Notes under the pieces: model-generated
What the model was told of the DNA's origin: nothing
Databases searched by the model: none
The model's input: the letters and a program-made list of their open reading frames with translations, nothing else
In this document: one piece after another, positions 1-8,370 of the stretch
Layout of the letters: each line of letters opens with the position of its first letter
Numbering within the stretch: the first letter of the stretch is position 1
Assembly: GCF_002238045.1 (NCBI RefSeq)
Contig: NZ_NBYO01000003.1
Location: 1 to 64,000, forward strand
Direction of reading: 5' to 3'
DNA length: 64,000 bases
Source of the DNA: Notoacmeibacter marinus
Lineage (GTDB): Bacteria > Pseudomonadota > Alphaproteobacteria > Rhizobiales > Rhizobiaceae
Translations under genes and position numbers: made by a program

Positions 1-108
1 ATGCGCCACGCGCAGAACCTGGAGACGGTCAACACCTATGAGGGCACGCACGACGTCCACGCCCTCATCCTCGGCCGCGCACAAACCGACATCCAGGCGT
101 TTTTCTGA
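1..108 (+). CDS. gcdH: Glutaryl-CoA dehydrogenase, C-terminal fragment (5' end outside window)
   Basis: Only the last 35 residues are present. They contain [20 protein letters not shown], which is the characteristic C-terminal end of glutaryl-CoA dehydrogenases: the T-x-E-G-T segment carries the acyl-CoA dehydrogenase C-terminal FAD/active-site environment. The family oxidatively decarboxylates glutaryl-CoA to crotonyl-CoA in lysine and tryptophan breakdown. The ATG at position 1 is internal, not the start. The fused E1 gene begins 11 bases after the stop, so the two are probably cotranscribed. The identity rests on a short stretch, but that stretch is distinctive. Confidence 0.82.
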   Translation: MRHAQNLETVNTYEGTHDVHALILGRAQTDIQAFF

Positions 109-119
109 AGGCTCAATCG

Positions 120-2309
120 ATGGACCGCTCGGCAATCGTTCATGACAATTTCTTGAGGCGGGTAGCCGAGGGCGACCTGCCGGAAGGTCGTGCGCCAGAG
201 GGGCCGTTGCCGGCGTCAGAGGCTGTCTCGATCTACCGTTCCGGCTGCCTTTGCCGCGCACTGGACCGCCAAAGCCGAGCCATGCAGGCGGCAGGGCAGG
301 GCTATTACACGATCGGTTCGTCCGGCCATGAGGGCATGGCGGCCGTCGCCTCAGCTCTGCAGCCGACCGACATGGCGTTTCTGCATTACCGTGATGCCGC
401 GTTCCAGATTCATAGGTCGACCCAGGTGCCGGGCCAGTCGATTACATGGGACATGCTGCTGTCATTTGCCTGCTCAACGGACGATCCGATTTCGGGCGGA
501 CGACACAAGGTGCTCGGATCGAAGGCCCTGAACATCCCACCTCAGACATCGACCATCGCCAGCCATCTGCCGAAGGCGGTTGGCGCGGCCTATTCGATCG
601 GCTTGGCTCGGCGTCACAAGCCGGAACACCAGGCGCTGCCATCCGACGCCATCATTATGTGCTCGTTTGGAGATGCGTCGGCGAACCATTCCACCGCCCA
701 GGGAGCGTTCAACACGGCCCAATGGACGGCTTATCAAGGCATTCCGATGCCGCTCCTCTTTGTCTGTGAGGACAATGGCATCGGAATCTCGACCAAGACA
801 CCACAGGGCTGGATTGCCGCGACCTTTGCCAACCGGCCCGGCATGAAATATTTCGCCTGTGATGGGCTCGATATGTTCGAGACCTATCGTGTTGCGCAGC
901 AGGCTGCCGACTATGTGCGCAAGCGTCGTCGTCCGGCTTTTCTGCATATGCGGACGATCCGCCTTTATGGCCATGCGGGCGCAGACGTGCCGACCACCTA
1001 TATGAAAAAGCACGAAGTCGAGGCAGAAGAAGCGAACGATCCGCTTTTGCATTCGGTCCGTCTGCTCGCCGAGTCCGGGGCGCTTGAGCGATCGGAGGCG
1101 CTCGACATCTACACTGAAACCAATGCGCGGGTGGAGCGCGTGGCCGAACAGGTGATCGAACGTCCCCGTCTGAAGACCGCTGGCGATGTCATGGCGAGTC
1201 TCATCCCGCCACCGCGCATTTGCCAACCAACCAATGGACCATCACCGGAGGCGCGTGCGGCCGCCTTCGGCAACGATCTGAAGGCGATGGATGAGCCGCA
1301 GATCATGTCGCGGCTCATCAACTGGGCGTTGACCGATCTCATGCTTCAATATGGCGAAATCGCAATGATGGGCGAGGATGTCGGCCGGAAGGGCGGCGTT
1401 TACGGGGTCAGCCAGAAGCTGATCGGGCGGTTTGGCCCTTCGCGGGTGATCGATACGCTCCTCGACGAGCAATCCATTCTCGGTCTTGGGATCGGCATGG
1501 CGCATAACGGGTTCCTGCCGATGCCGGAAATCCAGTTCCTCGCCTATCTGCACAATGCGGAAGATCAGTTGCGCGGCGAAGCGGCGACGTTGCCCTTCTT
1601 CTCCAACGGCCAGTATACGAATCCAATGGTCGTCCGTATCGCCGGTCTCGGCTACCAGAAGGGGTTTGGCGGCCATTTCCACAATGACAATTCCGTCGCG
1701 GTGATGCGCGATATTCCCGGGCTCATTCTGGCCTGCCCGTCGAACGGCGCAGATGCCGCCATGATGCTTCGCGAATGCGTGCGGCTGGCGCGCGAGGAGC
1801 AGCGGGTCGTTGTCTTCCTCGAGCCGATCGCCCTCTATTCCATGCGTGATCTCCATCAGACCGGCGATGGCGGCTGGTTGACGCGCTATCCCGATCCGTC
1901 GCGGCGGATCGCCTTCGGTGAGGTCGGCGTTCATGGGGACGGTGAGGACATTGCGATCCTGACCTTCGGCAATGGGACTTATCTGTCCCATCAGGCCCAG
2001 AAGCGGCTGGAAACGGATGGCACCCGAAGCCGCGTGATCGACCTGCGCTGGCTGTCCCCGCTTCCCGAAACGGCGATCCTGAAAGCGATCGAAGGCTGCC
2101 AGCGCGTTCTGGTGGTCGATGAAACCCGCCGTACGGGCGGCGTTGCCGAGGCGCTGATGACGCTGCTGACCGAACGCACCGTCCTTCCGCATACACGATT
2201 GAGCGCCGAAGACAGTTTCATTGCCACCGGGCCGGCCTATGCGGCGACGATGCCGTCCGCCGACTCCATTTTCGAAGCAGCACTATCGCTGATGAAGGTG
2301 CCGGCATGA
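120..2309 (+). CDS. Fused alpha-beta thiamine-diphosphate 2-oxoacid dehydrogenase E1, candidate 2-oxoadipate dehydrogenase
   Basis: A 729-residue protein that joins an E1-alpha-like half (about residues 1-380) to an E1-beta-like half (about 390-729). The alpha half has the TPP/Mg2+ motif GDASANH at 184-190 with a downstream Asn near 219 (EDNGIGIST). The beta half has GEDVGRKGGVYGVSQKL and the usual DEQSILGLGIGMA segment. Such E1s decarboxylate a 2-oxoacid and acylate a lipoyl domain of E2. No E2 or E3 lies in this operon; a branched-chain E2/E3 pair lies at 30427-33206. Between gcdH and an ALDH7 gene, 2-oxoadipate is the most economical substrate guess, but a branched-chain 2-oxoacid is possible. 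It overlaps the next gene by four bases (ATGA). Confidence 0.75.
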   Translation: MDRSAIVHDNFLRRVAEGDLPEGRAPEGPLPASEAVSIYRSGCLCRALDRQSRAMQAAGQGYYTIGSSGHEGMAAVASALQPTDMAFLHYRDAAFQIHRSTQVPGQSITWDMLLSFACSTDDPISGGRHKVLGSKALNIPPQTSTIASHLPKAVGAAYSIGLARRHKPEHQALPSDAIIMCSFGDASANHSTAQGAFNTAQWTAYQGIPMPLLFVCEDNGIGISTKTPQGWIAATFANRPGMKYFACDGLDMFETYRVAQQAADYVRKRRRPAFLHMRTIRLYGHAGADVPTTYMKKHEVEAEEANDPLLHSVRLLAESGALERSEALDIYTETNARVERVAEQVIERPRLKTAGDVMASLIPPPRICQPTNGPSPEARAAAFGNDLKAMDEPQIMSRLINWALTDLMLQYGEIAMMGEDVGRKGGVYGVSQKLIGRFGPSRVIDTLLDEQSILGLGIGMAHNGFLPMPEIQFLAYLHNAEDQLRGEAATLPFFSNGQYTNPMVVRIAGLGYQKGFGGHFHNDNSVAVMRDIPGLILACPSNGADAAMMLRECVRLAREEQRVVVFLEPIALYSMRDLHQTGDGGWLTRYPDPSRRIAFGEVGVHGDGEDIAILTFGNGTYLSHQAQKRLETDGTRSRVIDLRWLSPLPETAILKAIEGCQRVLVVDETRRTGGVAEALMTLLTERTVLPHTRLSAEDSFIATGPAYAATMPSADSIFEAALSLMKVPA

Positions 2310-3352
2310 AGAAGACCGCCATCGTCATCTGTCCGGGCCGAGGCACCTACAACAAAGCCGAACTCGGCTATCTTGGGCGTCATTTTCCCGACGGCGCGCT
2401 TCTGGATGCGTTCGACGCCCAGCGTCAAACGGGAGAACAGAAGACGCTTACCGATCTGGACGGCGCAGAACGGTTTTCGGTTGCCGATCACACGCGCGGC
2501 GACAATGCGTCGGCCCTTATCTATGCCGCGACATTGGGCGATTTTCTTGCCATCGATCGCGATGATGTGGAGATCGTCGCCGTCACCGGCAACTCGATGG
2601 GTTGGTATTCGGCGCTTGCCTGTGGCGGCGCGCTTTCGCCCGAAAACGGCTTCCGTGTCGCCAATACGATGGGCACATTGATGCAGCAGGCGCTGATCGG
2701 CGGCCAGATCGTCTATCCTTTCGTGGACGATGACTGGCAGGATCAACCAGCGCGCCGCGCCGCCCTGTTGTCCAAGGTCGGCGAGATCGCCTGTCGCCCC
2801 GATCATCGACTCGGCCTTTCCATCGATCTCGGCGGCATGTTGGTGCTGGCCGGCAACGAGGCAGGGCTGAAAGCCTTCGAAAGCGAAGTCGAACCCGTCC
2901 AGCAACGTTTTCCCATGCGGCTCGGCAATCACGCGGCCTTCCATACGACCCTGCAGGCGCCGGTCGCGGAAAAGGGCCGCGCGCGACTATCCCCTGACCT
3001 CTTCCATCAGCCGGATCTGCCATTGATCGACGGGCGCGGTGCGATCTGGTGGCCACATGCGACCGACACGCAAGCGCTGTGGGACTACACGCTCGGCGCG
3101 CAGGTGACCGAGACATATGATTTCACCCGCGCGATCGCCATCGCGGCGCGTGAGTTCGCACCCGACCTCTTTATCGTCACCGGCCCTGGCACGACTTTGG
3201 GCGGCGCGGTGGCCCAATCGCTGATACTTGCGCAATGGCGCGGCATGGCTACCAAGGCTGATTTTCAACGACAACAGACCGAAGCGCCGCTTCTGGCCGC
3301 TATGGGCATGGCCGAGCAGCGCGCAACCATATCCAAGGGAGCAACACGATGA
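2306..3352 (+). CDS. FabD-like acyltransferase-domain protein of unknown substrate
   Basis: A 348-residue protein with the alpha/beta fold of malonyl-CoA:ACP transacylases: GNSMG nucleophile elbow (Ser97), the M-x-x-x-M-Q helix at 122-127, and a candidate catalytic His213 (AAFHTTLQAPV). Counting from the nucleophile, the FabD Arg that grips the malonyl carboxylate (25 residues after Ser) is Met122 here, so malonyl transfer is doubtful. The gene overlaps both neighbours by four bases (ATGA), implying stoichiometric coexpression with the fused E1 and the semialdehyde dehydrogenase. Automatic labels would call it ACP S-malonyltransferase; the context is catabolic, not fatty acid synthesis. The role is unknown. 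Confidence 0.7.
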   Translation: MKKTAIVICPGRGTYNKAELGYLGRHFPDGALLDAFDAQRQTGEQKTLTDLDGAERFSVADHTRGDNASALIYAATLGDFLAIDRDDVEIVAVTGNSMGWYSALACGGALSPENGFRVANTMGTLMQQALIGGQIVYPFVDDDWQDQPARRAALLSKVGEIACRPDHRLGLSIDLGGMLVLAGNEAGLKAFESEVEPVQQRFPMRLGNHAAFHTTLQAPVAEKGRARLSPDLFHQPDLPLIDGRGAIWWPHATDTQALWDYTLGAQVTETYDFTRAIAIAAREFAPDLFIVTGPGTTLGGAVAQSLILAQWRGMATKADFQRQQTEAPLLAAMGMAEQRATISKGATR

Positions 3353-4851
3353 GCCATAAAGACGTTCTGACCGCCGCGGGACTGAGCGAATCCGAACTGA
3401 CGGGCGGCACTCTTTCCGTTCACTCGCCGATCGACGGCGCCGAAGTGGCGCGGGTTCAGGAAACCGATCCTGCCGACATGCCGGTCATCATCGCCCGCGC
3501 GCAGGATGCCTTTCGCGCCTGGCGCAAGGTTCCAGCGCCACGACGCGGCGAATTGGTCCGACTGCTCGGTGAGGAGCTTCGTGCGTCCAAACACGAACTC
3601 GGCGCGGTCGTCACGCTCGAGGCCGGCAAGATCGTTTCCGAAGGGCTCGGCGAAGTGCAGGAGATGATCGACATCTGCGATTTCGCCGTCGGTCAGTCGC
3701 GCCAGCTCTACGGTCTCACCATCGCATCGGAACGCCCGGGCCATCATATGAGGGAGACCTGGCATCCGATCGGGCCGTGCGGCATCATCACCGCCTTCAA
3801 CTTTCCCGTCGCCGTCTGGTCCTGGAATACAGCGCTTGCGCTGATCTGCGGCGATCCGGTGATCTGGAAACCATCGGAAAAAACGCCGCTGACCGCCATG
3901 GCCACAATGAAGGTCATGGAGCGCGCCCTGAAACGCTTCGGCGACGACGCTCCGGATGGCCTGGCCCAACTGGTCATTGGCGGCGCGGAGATCGGCGAAG
4001 CACTCGTCGCTTCGGAAGATGTGCCGATCCTGTCCGCTACGGGCTCGACCCGTATGGGCTCCGTCGTCGGGCCGAAAGTGATGGAGCGGTGGGGCCGACC
4101 AATCCTCGAACTCGGTGGCAACAATGCGATGATCGTTGCGCCGTCCGCCGATCTCGACATGGCGGTGCGCGCCATCGTCTTTTCGGCCGTGGGCACTGCC
4201 GGGCAGCGCTGCACGAGCCTTCGCCGCGTGATCGCCCACAATTCCATCAAGGACGACCTGGTGACCAAGCTGACCAAGGCCTATCAAAGCCTCCCGGTCG
4301 GCGACCCGCGCAAGGACGGCACGCTGGTCGGCCCGCTGATCGATGCGCAGTCGCGCGAGCGGATGCAGGCGGCGCTTGAAACCGCCAGAGGGGATGGCGC
4401 CATTGTGCATGGCGGCGAGGCCGTCACTTCTGATGTTCCCGATGGCGGTGCCTATGTCGCCCCGGCTGTCGTTGAAATGCCTTCCCAGACCGAAATCGTC
4501 CGGACCGAAACCTTCGCGCCGATCCTTTATGTGATGGGCTACGATGCAATGGACGAGGCGATCGCCATGCAGAACGACGTGCCGCAGGGCCTGTCCTCCT
4601 GCATCTTCACCCTTAATATGCGTGAGGCCGAAACCTTCCTTTCCGATGTCGGCTCCGACTGCGGTATCGCCAATGTCAATATCGGCCCTTCCGGCGCCGA
4701 GATCGGCGGCGCATTCGGTGGCGAGAAGGAAACGGGCGGCGGACGCGAAAGCGGCTCGGACGCCTGGAAAGGCTATATGCGCCGACAGACAAATACGGTG
4801 AACTATTCCGACGAATTGCCGCTGGCGCAGGGCGTCAAGTTCGATATCTAA
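3349..4851 (+). CDS. ALDH7-type 2-aminoadipate semialdehyde / piperideine-6-carboxylate dehydrogenase
   Basis: A 500-residue NAD(P)+-dependent aldehyde dehydrogenase. The substrate-binding and catalytic signature is the antiquitin (ALDH7) type: ELGGNNAMIVAPSADLDM with general base Glu254, and GTAGQRCTSLRR with nucleophile Cys288. The proton/NAD region TAFNFPVAVWSWN is near 148-160. Family members oxidise 2-aminoadipate 6-semialdehyde to 2-aminoadipate in lysine degradation (known as AmaB or Pcd in some bacteria). It is the last gene of the gcdH-E1-acyltransferase series, overlapping by ATGA. This gene is the strongest reason to read the operon as lysine catabolism. Confidence 0.85.
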   Translation: MSHKDVLTAAGLSESELTGGTLSVHSPIDGAEVARVQETDPADMPVIIARAQDAFRAWRKVPAPRRGELVRLLGEELRASKHELGAVVTLEAGKIVSEGLGEVQEMIDICDFAVGQSRQLYGLTIASERPGHHMRETWHPIGPCGIITAFNFPVAVWSWNTALALICGDPVIWKPSEKTPLTAMATMKVMERALKRFGDDAPDGLAQLVIGGAEIGEALVASEDVPILSATGSTRMGSVVGPKVMERWGRPILELGGNNAMIVAPSADLDMAVRAIVFSAVGTAGQRCTSLRRVIAHNSIKDDLVTKLTKAYQSLPVGDPRKDGTLVGPLIDAQSRERMQAALETARGDGAIVHGGEAVTSDVPDGGAYVAPAVVEMPSQTEIVRTETFAPILYVMGYDAMDEAIAMQNDVPQGLSSCIFTLNMREAETFLSDVGSDCGIANVNIGPSGAEIGGAFGGEKETGGGRESGSDAWKGYMRRQTNTVNYSDELPLAQGVKFDI

Positions 4852-4955
4852 GCGACCAGCACCGCTTCCATCGCGTTCGGTTCGGTCATCCGGTGATTGT
4901 GGTATGGTGGCGGGGTAAGCGGACCGCATCGATCTGATTGGAGAAAGGAGAAAGC

Positions 4956-5327
4956 ATGACTAAACGTTTGCTGGCTCTCCTTTTCCTCGCCAGTTTTGTA
5001 GCACCGGTTCCTACCGGTTTTGCAGCGCAGATGCTGATGCTCGAACAGCCAGGCTGCGTGTGGTGCGCGCGCTTCAACGAGGAGATCGCACCGGCCTGGC
5101 CGCAGACGCCGGAAGGACAGCGCGCGCCGCTGCGACGTATCGACATCACCGAGCCCTGGCCGGATGATCTTGAAGGTGTTTCGCGTGATATCATGACGCC
5201 GACCTTTATTCTGGTCGAAGATGGTGTGGAGGTCGCGCGGCTGCGCGGTTATCCCGGCGATGAATTCTTCTGGTTTCGGATCGGCGAACTGATGGACGGT
5301 TTGCCGAAAGACGACAAAACAGACTGA
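4956..5327 (+). CDS. soxS: SoxS, periplasmic thioredoxin-like protein
   Basis: A 123-residue protein with a Lys/Arg-led hydrophobic signal peptide ending near FAA, then MLEQPGCVWCARFNEEIAP with the redox motif CVWC, and a cis-Pro segment (MTPTFILVEDG). SoxS proteins reductively reactivate the SoxY carrier and affect sox expression in Paracoccus. The start is the ATG preceded by GAGAAAGGAG; an in-frame TTG further upstream at 4938 lies ahead of the ribosome binding site. It lies upstream of a YeeE transporter on the same strand and faces away from the main sox block. Confidence 0.82.
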   Translation: MTKRLLALLFLASFVAPVPTGFAAQMLMLEQPGCVWCARFNEEIAPAWPQTPEGQRAPLRRIDITEPWPDDLEGVSRDIMTPTFILVEDGVEVARLRGYPGDEFFWFRIGELMDGLPKDDKTD

Positions 5328-5423
5328 GCGTCTACGGATCCGCGTCGGACGCGAAAGCTATTGCGCGGAAGGGTTGGACTTCGCAATCGTCGTTCCTGAC
5401 GCGAGGTGATGCTGGCAATAAAC

Positions 5424-5444
5424 TCTCCTGCAGTTTGCAGGAGA
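5424..5444 (+). promoter_or_regulatory. Hairpin that sequesters the ribosome binding site of the downstream transporter
   Basis: A perfect 9-bp stem (TCTCCTGCA / TGCAGGAGA) with a 3-base GTT loop. Its right arm contains the AGGAG Shine-Dalgarno sequence of the transporter that starts at 5450. No T-tract follows, so it is unlikely to be a terminator. A translational control role is inferred from position only. Confidence 0.6.
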
Positions 5445-5449
5445 ATATG

Positions 5450-6556
5450 ATGGATTTCGTTCCGCTTATCGATTCGGTTGGAGAACCGGCCACCGCCGCG
5501 ATCATCGGCCTCGGCCTCGGCGCCGTTTTCGGCATTGCGCTGGAGCGCAGCGGGTTTTGCACCCGCTCGGCGGCGATCGAACTCTTTCGCAACACCAAAG
5601 GTCGCGCATTGCCGGTCTGGCTGATCGGCTTTGCCGTCTGCGTCGCTGCCGTTCAGGCGATGCTCTGGTTCGGCGTCATCAATGTCGGGGAATCTCGCTT
5701 TTTCGCCACGCCACAGACCGTGTCCGGCGCGGTTCTCGGCGGCGCGCTGTTCGGTATCGGCATGGCGTTGGCGCGCGGTTGCGTATCGCGCCTCGTGGTG
5801 CTCGGCGCGAGCGGCAATCTCCGCGCGGTTTTCAGCGTGGCGGTGATTGCGGTGACGGCATGGGCGACGTTTCAGGGGCCGTTGGTGCCATTGCGCGACG
5901 CACTCGGTGGTCTGATGAGTTCGGCGGCGCTCGGCGGCAATGATCTGGCTGCGGTGAGCGGCATCGGTCAATTCTTCGGTCCGCTTTTTGCGTTTGTTCT
6001 TGTCGTCGCAGCGCTCGCTGTAGCGCTTCGCCGTGGTCTCTCGCCGGCTTACGCGCTGGGTGGCGCAGTCGCAGGCGGCACCGTCGCGCTCGGCTGGTAT
6101 GCGACGTACCAGTTTTCCGGACAGGTGTTCGATCCGGTTCAGCCGGAAAGCCTGTCCTATATGCGGCCGTTGGCCAACACGCTGAATTTCATCGGCAGCG
6201 GCGGTGCAACCGATGCCCTGTCGACGGATGTCGGCATTATCGCCGGGACCGTGATCGGCGCGCTAGTCAGCGCGGTGGTTTTCGGCCAGTTCCGCATCCG
6301 AACCTTCGGCGAGGCCGGCGTGCCATCGATCTGGCGCTACGGCGCCGGCAGCATCCTGATGGGTTTTGGCGGGATCACCGCCGTCGGCTGCACGATCGGG
6401 GCTGGCTTTACCGGCGGTGCGGTTCTTGCTGTGACGGCTCTGATCGGGCTGGTCGCCATGATGGTGTTCGCCGGCCTGACCGATTTCGTCTTGCGGCGGT
6501 TGGAAGACCGTCCGCTTGTTGGCAATTCGACAAGCGATCTCCAGCCGGCGGAATAG
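5450..6556 (+). CDS. soxT: YeeE/YedE-family sulfur-compound transporter (SoxT-like)
   Basis: A 368-residue membrane protein with about nine or ten hydrophobic helices and the family cysteine motifs: GFCTRSAAIELF near the N-terminus, ALARGCVSRLV in the middle and AVGCTIGAGFTGG near the C-terminus. The family includes the thiosulfate importer TsuA and PmpA/B-type transporters; SoxT members are encoded in sox clusters and supply or sense a sulfur species. Start: ATG at 5450 with AGGAG six bases upstream; the adjacent ATG at 5447 is possible but close to the ribosome binding site. It follows soxS after a 119-base gap holding the hairpin, and is convergent with soxF. Confidence 0.8.
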   Translation: MDFVPLIDSVGEPATAAIIGLGLGAVFGIALERSGFCTRSAAIELFRNTKGRALPVWLIGFAVCVAAVQAMLWFGVINVGESRFFATPQTVSGAVLGGALFGIGMALARGCVSRLVVLGASGNLRAVFSVAVIAVTAWATFQGPLVPLRDALGGLMSSAALGGNDLAAVSGIGQFFGPLFAFVLVVAALAVALRRGLSPAYALGGAVAGGTVALGWYATYQFSGQVFDPVQPESLSYMRPLANTLNFIGSGGATDALSTDVGIIAGTVIGALVSAVVFGQFRIRTFGEAGVPSIWRYGAGSILMGFGGITAVGCTIGAGFTGGAVLAVTALIGLVAMMVFAGLTDFVLRRLEDRPLVGNSTSDLQPAE

Positions 6557-6579
6557 TTCGGACCACTTCCAATAATGAA

Positions 6580-6605
6580 AACGGGCGGCGCATGCGTCGC
6601 CCGTT
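6580..6605. terminator. Convergent-gene terminator between soxT and soxF
   Basis: An 8-bp perfect stem (AACGGGCG / CGCCCGTT) around GCGCATGCGT. On the minus strand it is followed by TTTTCATT, so it serves best as the terminator of the soxF end; on the plus strand no T-tract follows. Confidence 0.6.
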
Positions 6606-6630
6606 CCCACATTCATAGACGTCTTTCTGA

Positions 6631-7914
6631 TCAGGCGGAGCCGAAGATGTCTTTGGTAATCGCTTCGTACCAGGCGACCGACTCGTCATAATTGGCCGCC
6701 CGGATGGCGGGATCTTCGCCGGTCTGGCTGATGAAGCTGGCCGTCGACGTGATCTTGCCGTCGGCTGGCGCATATTGCGCACCGACCTTGACGTCATTGT
6801 CCGTCGCGATGAGGCTCCAGCACGTGTTGGCGTAGCGGGCCGGGAATTTCCGCGCATCCGTCAAATCTGCACGGATCGCATTGGCTGCGACCTTGGCCTG
6901 GCTGTTGGCAGAAAAAGCACTTTTCGGCATATCGCCTGCGATACAAGCATCGCCGATCACGAAGATGTTTTCGTCCATCGTGGAACGCATGCTTTCGGCA
7001 TCGATCGGACAAAAGCCGCTATCGTCGGTCAGTCCTGCGGCAGTAGCGATCTCGCCGGCCTTCTGTGCGGGCACAATGTTGAGAAGCGCGCCTTCGAATG
7101 TGTCGAAATCGGTTTCGACCGTGCCGGCTTTTGCATCGACATTCTTGATGCCGCCGTGAATATCTGGGCCGATCCACTCAACCATGCCGGGATATTCCTT
7201 CTCCCAACCTTCCGAGAACAAACCCTGCTTGGAGAATTTCGGTTTGGGATCGAGGATGACGATCCGGGCCTCTCTGAACCCTTTCTCTTTGAGCACATGC
7301 GCCATCATGGACACACGCTCATAGGGGCCGGGCGGGCACCGATAGGGGTTGGGCGGCGGCACCATGACGATCTGGTCGCCATCCTCCAACGCGTCCAGCT
7401 TCTCCTTCAGCAGCTTGGTCTGCGGTCCGGCCTGCCAGGCATGCGGCGCAATCTCGCTATCGGCTTCGGAGTAGCCCGGAACGGAATCGTAGATCAGGTC
7501 GATCCCCGGCGCGACGACAAGCCGATCATAGGCATGGGTCGAGCCGTCATCCAGCTGCACCGTCTTTGCCGATGTGTCGATGCCCGTCGCCTTGCCTGTC
7601 ACCTTCTTCACGCCCATCGCGGTCAGCGCATCCCAATTGTGGGTGATGCTGTCGAATGTCCGGAAATTACCGAGATAGAGGTTGGAGAAGAAACAGGTCG
7701 TGTACTCTTCATTCTGTTCGATCAGGGTGATGTCCAGCGCATCGCCAGCGTCACTGGCCAGCTGATGGGCGACCGTGCCGCCGCCGGCGCCGCCGCCAAT
7801 GACAACGACTTTCGGTTTCCCGCCGTTCTGCGCAAATGAAAATACGGGCAACGCCGCGCTTGCCAGCGCCGTCGCACCCAGCAATGTGAATTGCCGTCTC
7901 GTCAGCTTTGTCAT
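6631..7914 (-). CDS. soxF: SoxF, FAD subunit of flavocytochrome c sulfide dehydrogenase
   Basis: A 427-residue flavoprotein with a twin-arginine signal (TRRQFTLLGATALASAALP), an FAD Rossmann motif (VVIGGGAGGGTVAHQLA), and the redox-cysteine segments TTCFFSNLYLGN and NPYRCPPGPYERVS that are diagnostic of sulfide dehydrogenase flavoproteins. It oxidises sulfide or polysulfide in the periplasm and passes electrons to the cytochrome SoxE encoded 57 bases upstream. The ATG chosen is preceded by GGGAGGACGACAG. It is the last gene of the minus-strand sox operon. Confidence 0.88.
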   Translation of the reverse strand: MTKLTRRQFTLLGATALASAALPVFSFAQNGGKPKVVVIGGGAGGGTVAHQLASDAGDALDITLIEQNEEYTTCFFSNLYLGNFRTFDSITHNWDALTAMGVKKVTGKATGIDTSAKTVQLDDGSTHAYDRLVVAPGIDLIYDSVPGYSEADSEIAPHAWQAGPQTKLLKEKLDALEDGDQIVMVPPPNPYRCPPGPYERVSMMAHVLKEKGFREARIVILDPKPKFSKQGLFSEGWEKEYPGMVEWIGPDIHGGIKNVDAKAGTVETDFDTFEGALLNIVPAQKAGEIATAAGLTDDSGFCPIDAESMRSTMDENIFVIGDACIAGDMPKSAFSANSQAKVAANAIRADLTDARKFPARYANTCWSLIATDNDVKVGAQYAPADGKITSTASFISQTGEDPAIRAANYDESVAWYEAITKDIFGSA

Positions 7915-7971
7915 CTGTCGTCCTCCCGTTTTGAACCAATCCAAAAGGCCCGGCCAGGAGACTGGAAGGAC

Positions 7972-8370
7972 CTACCGTTCTTTGGCCGCGTACCAGGCGG
8001 CGAGGGCGGCGATCTCCTCATTGCCCTTCGTCGTCATCACGGTCTGCATCACCTTATTCTTTCGAAAGCCGGTGCGGTACTCAACCATCGCGCGGATGAG
8101 CGCCTCCCTGTTCCGACCGGCAATGGCCGGGATCTGGGCCTGTTTCGGCCCATCGACAGCATGGCACGACACACATTCGCCGGCGAGATATTCGCCATAA
8201 TCCAGATCCGCCGTCACCTCGCCGACCGCCGCGATAGCGATCTCGACCTGACCGTAATCGATCTCGTCGCTTGCGAAAGCCCTGTCCGACACGGCGAAAA
8301 GAACGATGGCCCATGCCAGCGCCTTTCGTGCCAACAGATCAATCAATAGCGCCGGCTCCCAAATTCTCAT
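7972..8370 (-). CDS. soxE: SoxE, c-type cytochrome partner of SoxF
   Basis: A small monohaem cytochrome c (up to 132 residues) with a hydrophobic export signal (KALAWAIVLFAVSDRAFA) and the haem motif CVSCH, plus a distal Met region (KVMQTVMTTKG). Directly before soxF it is the likely electron acceptor of the sulfide dehydrogenase. The start is uncertain: the ATG at 8370 overlaps soxD by 32 bases and has no clear ribosome binding site, whereas a TTG at 8334, just after the soxD stop, gives a more normal signal peptide (LARKALAWA). Translational coupling to soxD would explain the weak signals. Confidence 0.75.
   Translation of the reverse strand: MRIWEPALLIDLLARKALAWAIVLFAVSDRAFASDEIDYGQVEIAIAAVGEVTADLDYGEYLAGECVSCHAVDGPKQAQIPAIAGRNREALIRAMVEYRTGFRKNKVMQTVMTTKGNEEIAALAAWYAAKER

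Noticed and set aside
3265-4929. A 554-codon open frame on the - strand opposite the ALDH7 gene
   Set aside because: Antisense to a gene with complete catalytic motifs; no own ribosome binding site or domain.
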